A program made the translations under genes and the position numbers. From Pohlia nutans (Eukaryota > Streptophyta > Bryopsida > Bryales > Mniaceae), in NCBI GenBank assembly GCA_022496805.1, contig CM040099.1:19886031-19950030 (forward strand): a stretch of 64,000 nucleotides of DNA, read 5' to 3'. The first letter of the stretch is position 1. The number at the start of each line of letters is the position of its first letter. The notes below the pieces were generated by a model. It was given only the letters and a program-made list of their open reading frames with translations, searched no databases and was not told the origin of the DNA. Below, in pieces: positions 48,344 to 60,484 of this stretch.

Positions 48344-51300
48344 ATGGTGTTACCAACTTATTCGGGTGGACAGGATGTTGATGTTTCTGACCTCAAGATG
48401 CATGTGAGCGCAATTGCCACGTTCCTGAGACAGCATGAGTGGCTATGGCGATCGCACGTTGTGGATTTCTTCAAAGTGAGTAGTACCATCCTCTCAATGC
48501 TCAAGAATAAATTTAAGAGCCAAATCTGTTGAGATCAAAAAAATTATGAAGTGCTTATGCAATTTCAAATTTTGATGTTGTAGACCATAGACAAAAAAAA
48601 AATCATGAAGTGCTTGTGCAATTTCAAATTTTGAGGTTGTAGACCATAGACAGCCCCATTTTCATTCAAAGATAAGTGGACATAGACATTTAGCCAAGTC
48701 ATACGTACACATCAGAAAAGTTGGGCCAGACTATTTTGGTGCCATTTTGACACCAAAGGCCGCATACATGTCATTTCAGTGTCATTTTATCCATACTAGG
48801 TTGGTATGAAGGTTGGCACCAAGTTATCTTAATTGCATTTCAATGCACCATCATGGTACCATGTTCACATGCCTTCATGTTCACATGCCTTGAAGTTCTT
48901 GATGCACCGCTTAGTACATCAAGAATTTCGGACCCCACGGATTTTAAACGATTTCCGTGCGACATCCGATATTTCATGGGTTCGTACATTTTTTGCACGG
49001 ATTTTGCGCTAATTCGCACAGATTCCACACTTTGTTGATAACAAAAAGAGTGAATGCAAAAGCCGTGCGAATTCAGTGCAAAATTAGTGCAGCTAAAAAT
49101 GTACAAACCCAGGAAATATCGGATGTTGCATGGAAATTGTTGAAATCAGTGAGGTTCTAAATTCTTGATGGAATAAGTCCAATCAAGTGTATGAATACCG
49201 GTAGATGAGTTGTTGTCGGTAACAGGGTTTGGTATAGACGACAGGGATCAGGTTTGAGTATCCTCAACTTTACATTAACTCTTGGAATGTGCAGAAAAAA
49301 CTGTGGGAAAAGGTGGATGAGCAGTGGAACAGTTGCCTTAGACTTGCGTCCGCAGAGAATTGGTTGCTACTACCATCTGGTGTCATCAAGGTCAGATCTC
49401 GCAAAGCAATCTGGTGTGATGAAACTGCCCCTTGCATTTCTTTAACTTTAATGACTAAATTTCGTTGTGACATGTCCATAGTGACTGAAATTGTGATTTT
49501 TGAGTCACTGTAAACATTATGGACTAGGGTTACCGGACGTAATCAGCTCTGTTCCCGGATGAAAAATCCCGTAACTGCTGCCTTCATGGATGAATCTTGC
49601 ATGACTATGAACAAATTGTGCTGCTCGTGGATGAAACAAGTCCAAGTAGACACTTGCGCTCAATCAGAGGTGGTTACAGACATATAGACATTAGACATAG
49701 AGTCACTATAGACATTGAGTTGAAATTTTGATTTTGATTTTTGCGCTTGTTGAGTGGCAGGAGGAATGGCCCAGTTCCTTGAAAGAGTTTGTGCAAACAG
49801 CGTGCCAGCTATCTCTTTCGCGAGCACAAACTGATAATTCATCAAACATGGTACTCTACTACACTAAAATGGTTATTTGTATGAGTGATTATTTGGCAAG
49901 CCAAAGCATTAATTAGTATGTCCAATTTAGCAATGCCACCGTTGAACATCATAATAATGCCACGTTATATTGAATAGTATGTCCTTGTGATAAATACTTT
50001 AGACCATACTAAATAACCATTTCAGTGTATTCTGTAGCATCAATGATGAAAGCTTATTTAGCATTTTTACTCTTTTGCAAACGGGATTAAGTTTTGCAGA
50101 TGAGAGCTGCTTTCTCACGCTCGCCTGTAGGGGTTGGTTTGACTGATTTATTGTTCTTGTATACTAGCCCTTTACAGGGGTCCTGCAAGCTCCCATTGGC
50201 AGTGTGCTCCGTCAGGGGATGAGCGTCAAGAAACATCACGAGGTATGAAGCCAGCAAAGAATTTTGTGAACTATGATACTCCCTCCGTCCGGAAACAACT
50301 GTCCTAGTTTTTGGCGTGTTTTAACTTAACGCTTTTTTTCCAAAAAATTCGTCTCAATTGTCTCATTACTTGAAAAAATAAATGTTCTACCTTTAACCCT
50401 TAAAGGTCCAGATTGGCCATTCCGGCTAGTATTATACGGCCGTATTTCATTGTATTTGGAATGGTTCTACACCTCCTATGAGTTTCATATCAAAAGTGAA
50501 GTTAAAATTCATGTCTACATGGTCTTAAAAGTACTTTTCGTGTCACTCTCATTGTCTGCCCTACTTGAAGTGGACAGGGCTCACGTTTGAAGTATAAAAC
50601 ATAAGACAAATATTGCCAAAAACAAGGACATTTATTTCCGAGTATCATTTATTGTTGACCTTTGATAGACAGAAGCTCTACTATTGAGGTTGACCTTCTT
50701 TGTTCTGTATTTCAATTTCTATTGGTTTGATCTTCCGTAATTGTCATGCTAACAGGGTTTTTAAGGAGAATTAGACTGTTACTGAAAATGCTGTTTGCTC
50801 GGTTCGTTGAGAAAAAGTGGTGAGTAAGCTGGTATTGTTCAGTGTGCAGATTGGAATACTGGCAGCACTTATTGCAGGAACTGCGAAATTGAGTGGAGCA
50901 AAAAATGTGATTGATGTAGGAGCTGGCCAGGTAGGTGCACATATCATCAATCTAGGCCGGATTTCATTCTGTCAATTCAAGTGGACACAATTTTTAATCT
51001 TGTGGTACTTGGTGCACACAGTTGAGATCATAGTAAAGTTAATGTTAAAACAAACCTTTAGTAATTATTTTGGGCTTATCGATCTAAAAAAGACGTTTTT
51101 GTATGTGCTCCAACATGAATACCGTACGTGGAAGGCAGGGTCGGCAGAAAATAATTCCCCAAAAAAATGTCGAAAAAATAAATAAATTTATTAAGTATTT
51201 TGTCGAAATCAACAAAAACAAAGTCAACAAAAAGTCGAAAAAAAATAAAACAAACTCAAAACATAACACTCAACGAAATTGGATGAAAATATAACACTCA

Positions 51301-54300
51301 ACACAAGAAATAAAATAAAATGTTTAGCAGCCGGAATTTTTATTTTATTTTTTATGTTAGCTATTAATAGCCGATTTCTTAATAATTACTTTTGAAAGTG
51401 CCAACCTCCACTGTCTCAACTTTTAGTAATTATTCGACATGAAAGTGCCAACCTTACCTTTCACGTACGGTATACGATTCAGAATATTGACTAGTTTTAA
51501 TGCAACAGGGTTATCTCGCCCTTGTATTGGCGTTTGAGTATCGGCTGTCAGTGATTGCTGTTGATGCGTGTGCTCACCATGCTGATGTTACAAACAAGCG
51601 TGCCCTGCGCATTGAAAAGTATTACAACACACGATCTCACAAGTCACAACAAGGCAAGTTTGGTATTTTCCAAAAGCATCATCATCATAAAGTTTTGCAA
51701 GGAAACACGTTTTCTGAAATTTTGGTGGTTTGGACCCTGGGAATTTCACGAAACGCATTCATTGCAACTATGAGTAAGGTAGGAGCACCCAATTCCAAAA
51801 TGCCGATAATTTCTAAACACGGCATTCGTTTTAGAACGCAAATCTAAGCATATCATAGAGCCTTTATTGTTTGTTGACAAAAATGATAAGCTATCTATGC
51901 TCTACCTAGATTTACGGCTACCACATCAGGAATTTAGGACCCCATGGATTTTAAACGATTTATGTGCGACATCCGATATTTCATGGGTTCGTACATTTTT
52001 CACACAGATTCTACACGGTTTTCGCGCTAATTCTACACGGATTCTGCACTGTGTAAGATAACAAAAAGAGTGAATGTAGAAGCCGTGCGGATTTAGTGCA
52101 AAATTAGTGCAAAATTAGTGCGGAATCCATGCGAAAAATGTACGAACCCATGAAATATCGAATATCGCACGGAAATCGTTATAAATCAGGGAGGTCCTAA
52201 ATTCCTGATGTGTGTAGAAATTATTGGGATTGGGTACACTGTTGGAACTGGGTGCTCCTACCTTAGATGCTAAGGGTTCTTTTTGATTCTCTTTTTGTTC
52301 CTACTGATAATTGGGGGAGCCGGAGAGGGGGTTAGGTTGAAAATTTTAGGTGTTTGTTTTGGTTTCAACCCTGGGCTGCACAGGGAGAGTAATTTCAACC
52401 CTTGAGAAAAATTCTCAATTGTGGTTAGAAAAACTCTCAACTGTGGTCTCTCTTCCTCGGTTGAAAATTTACACTATTAGTTTGGACGGTTGTCTGTTGT
52501 GCAGAAGGTTTGAAGCATCCAGAAGTGCGCGCTCCTCGGACGATGACATGCCACATAGGCACAGAAGAATCTTCAGCCACGTTGTCTTCTCTGTTGTCAG
52601 CACTCAAGAAATCTGATTCCTCGGAGGTCTCGGCCAACGATGAAATTGATGTTGCTGAAGTGAAGAACAGTGGTGTTGTGTTAGCTGGCTTGCATGCTTG
52701 TGGAGACCTCTCTGCAACAATGCTGAGGTTGGTAATCCTTGTTCAAAATTCCTCATTTCTTATTTAACCCTTAACCCCTAAAGGACCAAGGATTCATAGT
52801 TTTAAAATGACAAGTTTAAACAATCATATTGTGGAAATTATAATTTGAATGGGACCAAATTTTATATCACTAGGATCAGTGAAGAATGTTACATATGTTG
52901 GATTAAAATTAAAAGTAATATTAACAAGAAAGAATCTACATAAAACCTACTCAAAATCACTGGAAAAAAATAGGAGCCATCTAGTGGCCTTCTAGTCCTT
53001 TAGGGGTTAAAAGGCCCTTGGGGTCCCTCTCTACAACCTGTATTTAGCCTTATAATTGCCCAATTGTGGTTTACTATACGAATTGTGATATATTGTTTGA
53101 TATATATTATCACGATTATCAATCTTGCTTTGTTTGGTCATTGTTATTTTGATCAAATTCCATGGAATACGGAATATACTATATGGCCGCAAAGGGCTTT
53201 TGGGCCCCGTTCAAGGGTTAACCCCTAAAGGACCAAGAAGCCCAAATTGGGCTTCATGTTCTTTTTAGTCAATTTTAGTAGGTCTTATGTAGAGTTTCTT
53301 TTGTTCAAACTTATTTCTGTTTTTGATCAACACATGCAATGTTCTTCACTAGTTCTGGTGATATAAAATTTGGTTCCATCTAAATTATATTTTCTACAAT
53401 ATGATCAATTGAATTTGACATTTTAAAACTCATGAATCCTTGGTCCTTCAGGGGTTAACATCTCATTTCTTAATTATCATCCCAAGTTGGGTCGCATTTA
53501 GAGCGTTCATATGGAGACTTTCTTTTGTCCAATTTTCTTTGTTTTTTGACCAACACATGTACAGTTTTCCCTCTCTATTATGACATGTTTGGGAAGCTCT
53601 AACTTCAAGGTGCCAAGCATGGGTTAGTCACAGAAATGAGTTCTTTGATTGGAACAATAATATCGTCATATTATGGAGTGTCATATTATGGAGTGCCATT
53701 ATGGAGTGTAGATTGTAATGCGTCATATTATGGAGTGTCATATTATGGAGGGTAGACTGTAATGCTCCTCTGATTTCGGCGGTGAAAATTTTAGCTCCAT
53801 CCGAATTATATTTGATCAACGCAATTTTCCATTTTATAACCATGAAAAATTGATCTTGTGTGCAGGACTTTCATTGAGTGCAAGGACGTTGCAGCTGTCA
53901 TAAACGTGACATGCTGTTATCATTTGTTAACAGAAGAATCCCACAACGACACGGAGTTGTTGCCGGGGTTTCCAATGAGTGAAGCAGTGGGCAACTTGGG
54001 GTTGCAGTTAGGAAGAAGTGTTCGTGAGCTTGCCTGTGAAGTAAGATCCTTTTTACCTCCTGGGGGCTGCATTGTACTAAACATGTACAAGTATACGTGA
54101 GTGCACAGAAGGGATATTAATTTGAACACTACCATATTATGTATACATACAATAAACACATGTAGAACTGAAAATAGTCACATATACTTACATTAAACAT
54201 ATATTTAAAACAATATGTATACAAAGGTATTTAGACATATAACCTCTCGTATAAAGGGGATTTTTGGAAGGGGTTATGAACGCACGTGATTCTCAAACAT

Positions 54301-57300
54301 AATGTAGAGTGTTTCACCTCTGCAACATTTCCATTTCTTAGAGCTCTGATGCATGCCTACAATGCTGTTCGCAAACAAACCCTCACCCATGGGCTGATTT
54401 TGCGCAGAGCGCAGACAGATGGAAGGAGCACCATCCAACAAAGGCTGTTCAAAACTTTGAGCTTCATGCTTTTCGGGCCGCTTTTCAGCTGGTGAGGTTT
54501 CCAATGCAAGCCTATTTTCACCATTCAGCTTATCCTCTCAAAAAAATAACAAGGAGCCTCTGTTTTAATCTTCTTGTCAATAGTTTTAAAAACTAAATTT
54601 TCATTATTGGAGTAGTATAGATAATCTACTATAAGATAATATTTGTTGTATTAGGATAGTACATTGCTTGCAAAATTATATTTTCTTAGATCAATTAACA
54701 TTATGTGAAAAAGTAAGTTTTGAACCATCATAAAGTGGACAATGTGAAAAAGGTGTTCAACAGGAAGTAGACTCTATCCTTTTGGACATATTCTATCCGA
54801 CAATTTACACTCCTCAAAAATGTAATTTGTTGGGTAGAATATGTCCAAAAGGATAGAGTTGATAAACTGAAGTGATACATAACCTACTATGCCCTTTTTC
54901 GAGCAGATGTGTCACAAGATGATAGGCTATTCACTCATGGGTTAGAATTCTTAATCAAAGTTGTTCTTTTGGACCACTAGATCAACTAATGGAACGATCT
55001 AGAATAACCCTTAAAGGGTTGATGAGGATAGTAGATACGTCGGCGTATATTTGAACATTTGTTGGAAATAAAAAGTTCCAAATTGAGACCCCAATAACAA
55101 ATTAAAATCATGTCAACGTGAATTTTAACTTCATTTTTTATCTTAAAACCAAAGATTTGGGATTGTAACATGCCACTAGTAGGAAATGTGTTGTTTTTCA
55201 CTTACTATAAATGAAAAAGGAATGAAACCACGCTAGGCACATGGGTTGCGTCAATGCTAGTGAGTGGTTTTGGTCACAAGAAGACTGTGGAACCATGCCA
55301 AACACAATGAAATATTGGTGTATAATACTAGTCACTCCATGGACCTTTAAGGGTTAAATGAGTGCACAGTAGGTTATGTCCCATAACTAGTTCAGGACTG
55401 ACATTTGTGTAGTTCATATTTGTCTCTAGATTTTTTGTCCCCTTTTCATGTATTCCCGCGGTTGCTCCTCTTCAAGTGATGAAACCACTGATGGCATGGA
55501 AATTATGTTTTCTGGCAGATTCTGGACCGGTATTACCAGAGTTTGCCAATAGTAGGCCATCTGTGGGTCGTGTAGGCAAGTCACGTCGGAGGCGTAAAGC
55601 AAGACAAGCAGCAATGGAGCCCTTAATTGATGAGGAGGCTTTGCAAGAGAACAACATATTAGATATGGAGCCTGTCACCTGCAGCACTAGTACAAGCTCT
55701 ACACAGCCTTCAGAACAACAAGCCTTTACATTCTCAAGCTTCTGCAACATGGATGAGAAATGTGCTCAAGATGGGGACTCCTGTGAAGAGACATCTGGTG
55801 TGGGCAGCACTTCGAATTTGACCCTCGGTTTTGCACAACAGTTGGTAAGATTTGAAGAATATGTGCGACCTGTACTGGAGCTTTTTAACCTGCCCCCTCT
55901 TCCAGCCTGTGAACTCAAATCCATCTGGACAGAAGTGGCACCTTTTCAGGTATGAGATCAGTACAATTTTTATTTTTCTGTCAAATCTATCTCCCATTTC
56001 AGTTGAACCTTTGCAGTAGCATGCAGCTCTTCTATTTGTGTTGTGATTAACCCCTAAAGGACCAAGGATTCCTGGTTTTAAAATGACAAGTTTAAACGAT
56101 CATATTGTGAAACCTATAATTTGAATGGTACCAAATTTTATATCACTGGAATTAGTGAAGAATATTACATATGTTGAACAAATTAAAAATTAAAAATTAA
56201 CAAAAAAGAATTATATAAAAGCTACTCAAAATCACTAAAAAAAAACAGGAGCCACCTGGTGGCCTTATGGTCCTTTAGGGGTTAATAGGCTTACCATACT
56301 ATGAAGTGGAACCATGCTATTGGTCTAATAACGCTAGAAAAATGGAAGGAAAGATTGAGTCCATTTGTTCATTCAAGCATGCTTTGCACCCAAAATCTTC
56401 CCTTGAAATGAATGCACTTTGTACATTTTAGGGGTTGATTTTGAATGCACATGCCTTAACCCTTAATGGACAAGGCTTTTGTGATTTCCACACCCAAAAT
56501 CTCTTTTAAACTCTATTTTAAGAATGCTTCTTTTTTAATTTACTTTGGTTCTATTTTAGAGAAGTATGAATCCCTCAAATATGCTCGGTTTGGCATTTTT
56601 AGAACCTCGTTTGGTTCAACAGAGTAGAAGTTATGAGCAAGATTCTCCCTAAATACCAAAAAGTACGTGGGGCTCCCTGCATCCATTAAGGGTTAACCCT
56701 TAAAGGTCTAGAGAGCCCTTTCCGACCAGTATTATATAGCTATGTTCCATCGTATTTGGTATAGTTCCACACCTCCTATACGTTTAAGATCAAAAGTGAA
56801 GTTAAAATTCACGTCGACATGGTTTTAATGAGCTATTGGGGTCTCAATTTGGAACTTTCTATTTACAACAAATGTCAAATATACACTAACGTATCGACTA
56901 TCCCCATCAACCCTTTAAGGCTCAAACATTCTATGTAGCACATGAAAAATGACATGGCAATGAAGAAGCAAGTGTTCATCCAAGCACTATGCTAAATCAT
57001 GGATTTCTATGAAATGAGGAAAAGGAAAAACTCTTCATGCCATGCGGAAGTGGTGTTGCTTGTATAGTGCAGTAACACCATAACGTAGGAACCAACGTTG
57101 GATTGGTATGGCATCTTTCTACAATGAAATCTTGACACAAGTTTATTGTCTCTGCCCACCACGGGAGAGACTACGGAAACGCTTTGTTTCCAAGGAGTTA
57201 CATGGCAGTGAACAGTACAAACAAGGTGTAAAAGTAAATCTAGAGTAAATACTGAGGCAGAGACTACACGACTAACCGCTTGTTCTAAATAGTTACCTAT

Positions 57301-57608
57301 TTGAGATCCGCTACAACTCTAATTCATTCATTTCACTGAGAACCATGTAATACTAGTATTGGAACTCGTGAAAGTTTGCATTGAATCACATGTTTTGTGT
57401 GTGGCAGGATCTGCTAGGTCCATTCTATTCATTGAGGACTGTTTTGGCTCTAGTAATTGAGTCATACATCTTGTTAGACCGGCTTTTGTATCTCAAGGAG
57501 CAAGCGGAGTTGGAGGACCAAATAATAACTGCAGCTTTAGTTCCCATCTTTGAGCCCTCCACGTCACCTCGCAACATGGCCATCGTTGCCCATCGAGGTG
57601 CATTTTGA
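48344..57608 (+). CDS. METTL25-family methyltransferase-like protein (exon 10 frameshift)
   Basis: Eleven exons: 48344-48475, 49295-49390, 49761-49850, 50168-50242, 50850-50930, 51509-51653, 52505-52727, 53866-54040, 54408-54491, 55519-55949, 57408-57608 (TGA); about 576 aa, near human METTL25 (603). Family marks are GMSVKKHHE (~123-131), SAM-binding motif I NVIDVGAGQGYL (~150), AGLHACGDLSATMLR (~268), VTCCYHLLTEE (~297), GFPMS, NFELHAFRAAFQ, and C-terminal YSLRTVLALVIESYILLDRL with SPRNM. METTL25 proteins are SAM-dependent methyltransferase-fold proteins of poorly defined substrate. All introns are GT-AG except the intron after exon 6 (AAG|GCAAGT). Exon 10 opens in frame as ILDRYYQSLP, then hits a stop; the family-like continuation VGRVGKSRRRRK lies in another frame, so one or two bases are lost or gained between 55546 and 55566. 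No alternative splice site fixes it. It is either a pseudogenising change or an assembly error; the other ten exons are clean. Confidence 0.85.
48917..49170. mobile_element. foldback MITE (family J) in METTL25 intron 1
   Basis: 254 bp in which nearly the whole element is an inverted repeat: CATCAAGAATTTCGGACC .. ACATCCGATATTTCATGGG pairs with the right half ending AAATTCTTGATG. It would form a long hairpin if transcribed. Confidence 0.8.
50279..50642. mobile_element. Stowaway-type MITE split by a TTAA-flanked element, METTL25 intron 4
   Basis: Left end CTCCCTCCGTCCGGAAACAA, right end ACATTTATTTCCGAG, TA at both edges. Compared with 44104-44333, the middle is interrupted after CTACC by TTTAACCCTTAAAGGTCC (family N, about 50393 onward). 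Confidence 0.8.
51776..52265. mobile_element. MITE family I with nested foldback J, METTL25 intron 6
   Basis: Outer ends TAAGGTAGGAGCACCCAATTCC and GGAACTGGGTGCTCCTACCTTA (inverted, TA edges). Nested at 51923-52210 is a 288-bp family J foldback (CATCAGGAATTTAGGACC .. AAATTCCTGATG). Confidence 0.82.
52764..53458. mobile_element. chain of nested TTAA-flanked elements, METTL25 intron 7
   Basis: Three elements share TTAA sites: 52771-53010 (CCCCTAAAGGACCAAGG .. CTTTAGGGG), sitting in the left terminus of an outer element (TTAACCC .. GCCCCGTTCAAGGGTTAA, 52764-53221), and 53218-53458 (CCCCTAAAGGACCAAG .. CCTTCAGGGG). All ends are CCC/GGG next to TTAA. None encodes a transposase. Confidence 0.72.
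53640..53770. repeat. short minisatellite (ATATTATGGAGTGTC)n
   Basis: About seven imperfect units of CATATTATGGAGTG just upstream of METTL25 exon 8. Confidence 0.8.
54067..54312. mobile_element. MITE family H, copy 2, METTL25 intron 8
   Basis: Reverse-oriented copy of 1863-2125 (TGCATTGTACTAAACATGTA .. GTGATTCTCAAACATAATGT). It makes up about two thirds of the 367-bp intron and starts 26 bp after the donor. Confidence 0.75.
55174..55290. mobile_element. CACTA-like MITE (family D), 3'-truncated
   Basis: CACTAGTAGGAAATGTGTTG, then TTTGGTCACAAGAAGAC, after which similarity stops. It lies in METTL25 intron 9. Confidence 0.7.
56047..56285. mobile_element. TTAA-flanked (piggyBac-like) element, METTL25 intron 10
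   Basis: 239 bp, TTAA + CCCCTAAAGGACCAAGG .. ATGGTCCTTTAGGGG + TTAA. Close copy of 52771-53010. Confidence 0.8.
56456..56696. mobile_element. TTAA-flanked element, METTL25 intron 10
   Basis: TTAA + CCCTTAATGGACAAGG .. GCATCCATTAAGGG + TTAA. The right TTAA (56693-56696) is shared with a family N element that begins CCCTTAAAGGTC. Confidence 0.72.
57145..57288 (+). repeat. interspersed repeat B, METTL25 intron 10
   Basis: TTGTCTCTGCCCACCACGGG .. GAGACTACACGACTAACCGC + TTGTT. Same repeat as 58712, 60345 and 7170. Confidence 0.72.
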
Positions 57609-58336
57609 ACGATTATTATATTGTGTTTTAGTTATCAATCTAAGTTCTTTCTATATTCTTGAGAGCCATCTTGCAAGTCTTGTATCTTTTATCTTATGAA
57701 CTCTACATCCTTGACAATAGTCCAGCGGCCTCATACCAGAGTCTAACTAAATAGCAATTATGATCAGGGTTTAGGGTTTAGGATTTTTTTAGGGTTTAGG
57801 GTTTACTCTATCTTCAACAAAGTAACTTACTGCAGAATTGTTTCAGGAAGAGAATTGCATTTAGCATTTATGACTTCAGTTTTCATTGTTTGGAAGTTGT
57901 AGATGTGAAAAAGTTATGTCTATTAGGGTAGAAAATTGTACCATTCCAGAAACTCTAGTGAATTGTTCTACCATTGAGGGCAATCTTTATGCAGGACACT
58001 GTTATTGGGAGGCCTCATTTTCTGATTCATCAATTTTGGGTTCCTATTCTTAGAAATGTTGAATTCAAATTTGGGGTCAATTATGAGAAAGTTACAAGGC
58101 TTTTAATCTGTTTGTGATCCAGTTTCTGAACCTTGGGACGTTTAGGGGTTAAGATTGTTCTTACACCTTTTGAACATGAAAATTTTGGGTTCAGTCAAGA
58201 ATCTAGATGGGTCAATTTTGCAATAGGGTCAATTTTTAGGTGTGTTATTTTATTTGAGATTTCAATGTTCTTGTAATAAGTGAACTCATAGCCTCTACAT
58301 GCTTGCAAGTAGAGAGCCAAATCTCTTAGTTAGGAT

Positions 58337-58647
58337 CAGTGATCTCAAAACTGGCTAAAATTAGCTGGATTTCTACCCAAAAAAATGGGGCTGCTAAACA
58401 TACAAAGAAAGAAAATGAATTTTTTTTGAAATGTAGCGAGAATGCTCATCATGTTATAAATATGTAGCAACTTCATGAGGTGATATCCGTGGATATCATC
58501 ATGGTATCGCCTTAATATATCAAGGGTATTGCCGGATATTATAGAGGTATGGTGAGTAGTACATCCACAAGGTAGCAAAAGTATTTACTGTTTATGTGGG
58601 AGGTAGCACCCTGTGCTTAATGTCATAAAGTGGTTCTGAGATCACTG
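58337..58647 (-). mobile_element. hAT-type MITE, copy 5
   Basis: 311 bp with ends CAGTGATCTCA / TGAGATCACTG and an exact 8-bp duplication GTTAGGAT (58329-58336, 58648-58655). Same orientation as copies 2-4. Confidence 0.92.
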
Positions 58648-58711
58648 GTTAGGATAAATAGAATCCTAAAATTCAAAAATTAGTGAGAAATGGCAACGTT
58701 TTGAACTTTTG

Positions 58712-58846
58712 TGGTCTCTGCCTCACCATGGGAGACTACGAAACGTTTCATTATCGAGTTACATAGTTGAACAGTATAAACATGTCATAATGGTAAATCT
58801 AGGGTAAATACTAAAGTAGAGACTACCCGATTGGCCACTTGTTTTG
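58712..58846 (+). repeat. interspersed repeat B
   Basis: GGTCTCTGCCTCACCATGGG .. TAGAGACTACCCGATTGGCC + ACTTGTT. Confidence 0.72.
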
Positions 58847-60344
58847 GTATTGCAGTTATGTTGAATGTAGTCACACATGCAAGCAAAACTTCACAACTAC
58901 ATACTAAAATTTTCAAATGCACTACATTACATTACACAAAGTTAAAGTGACCACATTGAAGCATGTCAACACATTAGTATTGGATTAACATATAGACATC
59001 ATAGTATCTAGTTTCTAGACGACTAACAAATTCAAACTCATCATGCGTTCTCATTAATTCTTGGATGAGAGTCATCTAATTTTTGGAGATACTCTACCAA
59101 GTTGTCTCATCTAATGGTTGGATTTAGTGATACATGAGTACATATTTTTTTTTTAAATTACAAATGTAGAAGTATGTCAAGTTGTTGACCAAGCCAAAAT
59201 TGCATTGACTGTAGTTCAAATGTGTTCTTGCAAAAAATTTCAAATGAGGTCATAGATTTAAGAAACACAAAAATTTCAAAGAATCACCTTGTTTAAGAGT
59301 ATCTCATTTCAAATTCATTCCATCGAATTTTACTCAAAAAATATTAAATTTGTTTGAAATTAAAATTTTAGAAGGAATTTTTAATTTCAACTTTCAAATT
59401 TTATAATTAAATATTGGTGATAGTTTTGGTGAATCGAACTGTACGAATGTAATTTAAATCATGGAAAACTCATGAGGGGTTCATTGTGGCCTCATAGTTC
59501 AGATTTTCCCTGGTTGTTTGGTGTGATTTTGATTGTGTCCAATGAAGGATTTTTTGTTTGACCAATGTCATGTGCACAATGAAGTAAAGTTTTTACTTGT
59601 GCCAAGAACTTGATTGGTCCATTACCTATTTATCGTGTACATAAAGTGTGAATGTAGATGTTTGAACTAGGAATGCTTTTGGAATAATGCAACAATCAAC
59701 AATCAACAGAGAAATTTGTAAAGTAGCAAAAACTCTAGTTTCTGGGCTTGTGTCAGCAATAAAGACCCGGCGAATCCCAAAAACAAAAATTGTGTTTTGA
59801 TCTTAAAACAAATGAAGTATGAGATTTATTTTCAAAAACTGAAATTAGGTGACCAAGTTTCATATGGAGATGACACCATGTGGGTCACATAGAAATTTCC
59901 CTAAGCTTTCTATTCCAAGCATGTTAAGGTCCAAGCTCACTATTTACGCACCAACCCAAGTTTACTATTCATGTCCTGGCCCACTCAACTAAGCTCCCTA
60001 TTTCTAGGAAACGTGAGGAATCTTCAATACTTTCCATTTCTCTCATGTCTGGATGGGGTATCAAAAGGACTACTCACCCAATTACATTGCAAATTTCTTT
60101 AGCATCCACAAATTTTGGATTAAAAGTTCATAATAAATGTTAAATTCCCCTCAAGGCTATAAACACACACATCATTCACATGCAATCGCCAATCAAGTTT
60201 TTGTTTTTAGATCATGTTTAGGCACTCTACATGGTCACAATTACATGACTTTAGATGGTAAATTGTAGGTATCAACTCAAATTTGTTGTTTATATATTTT
60301 AATCAACATTTGCAACTTCTTACATTGCCTAAATATTTCAGATT

Positions 60345-60484
60345 TATTGTCTCTGCCCCACCAGGGAAGAGACTACAGAAACGCTTCGTTTTCAAGGAGT
60401 TACATGCCTCAACAGTACAAACAAGGTGTAAAAGTAAAATTAGGGTAAATACTAAGGTAGAGACTACGCGACTAGCCACTTGTT
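60345..60484 (+). repeat. interspersed repeat B
   Basis: TTGTCTCTGCCCCACCAGGG .. GAGACTACGCGACTAGCC + ACTTGTT. The most complete copy. The two ends are not obvious inverted repeats, so its class is unknown. Confidence 0.72.
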
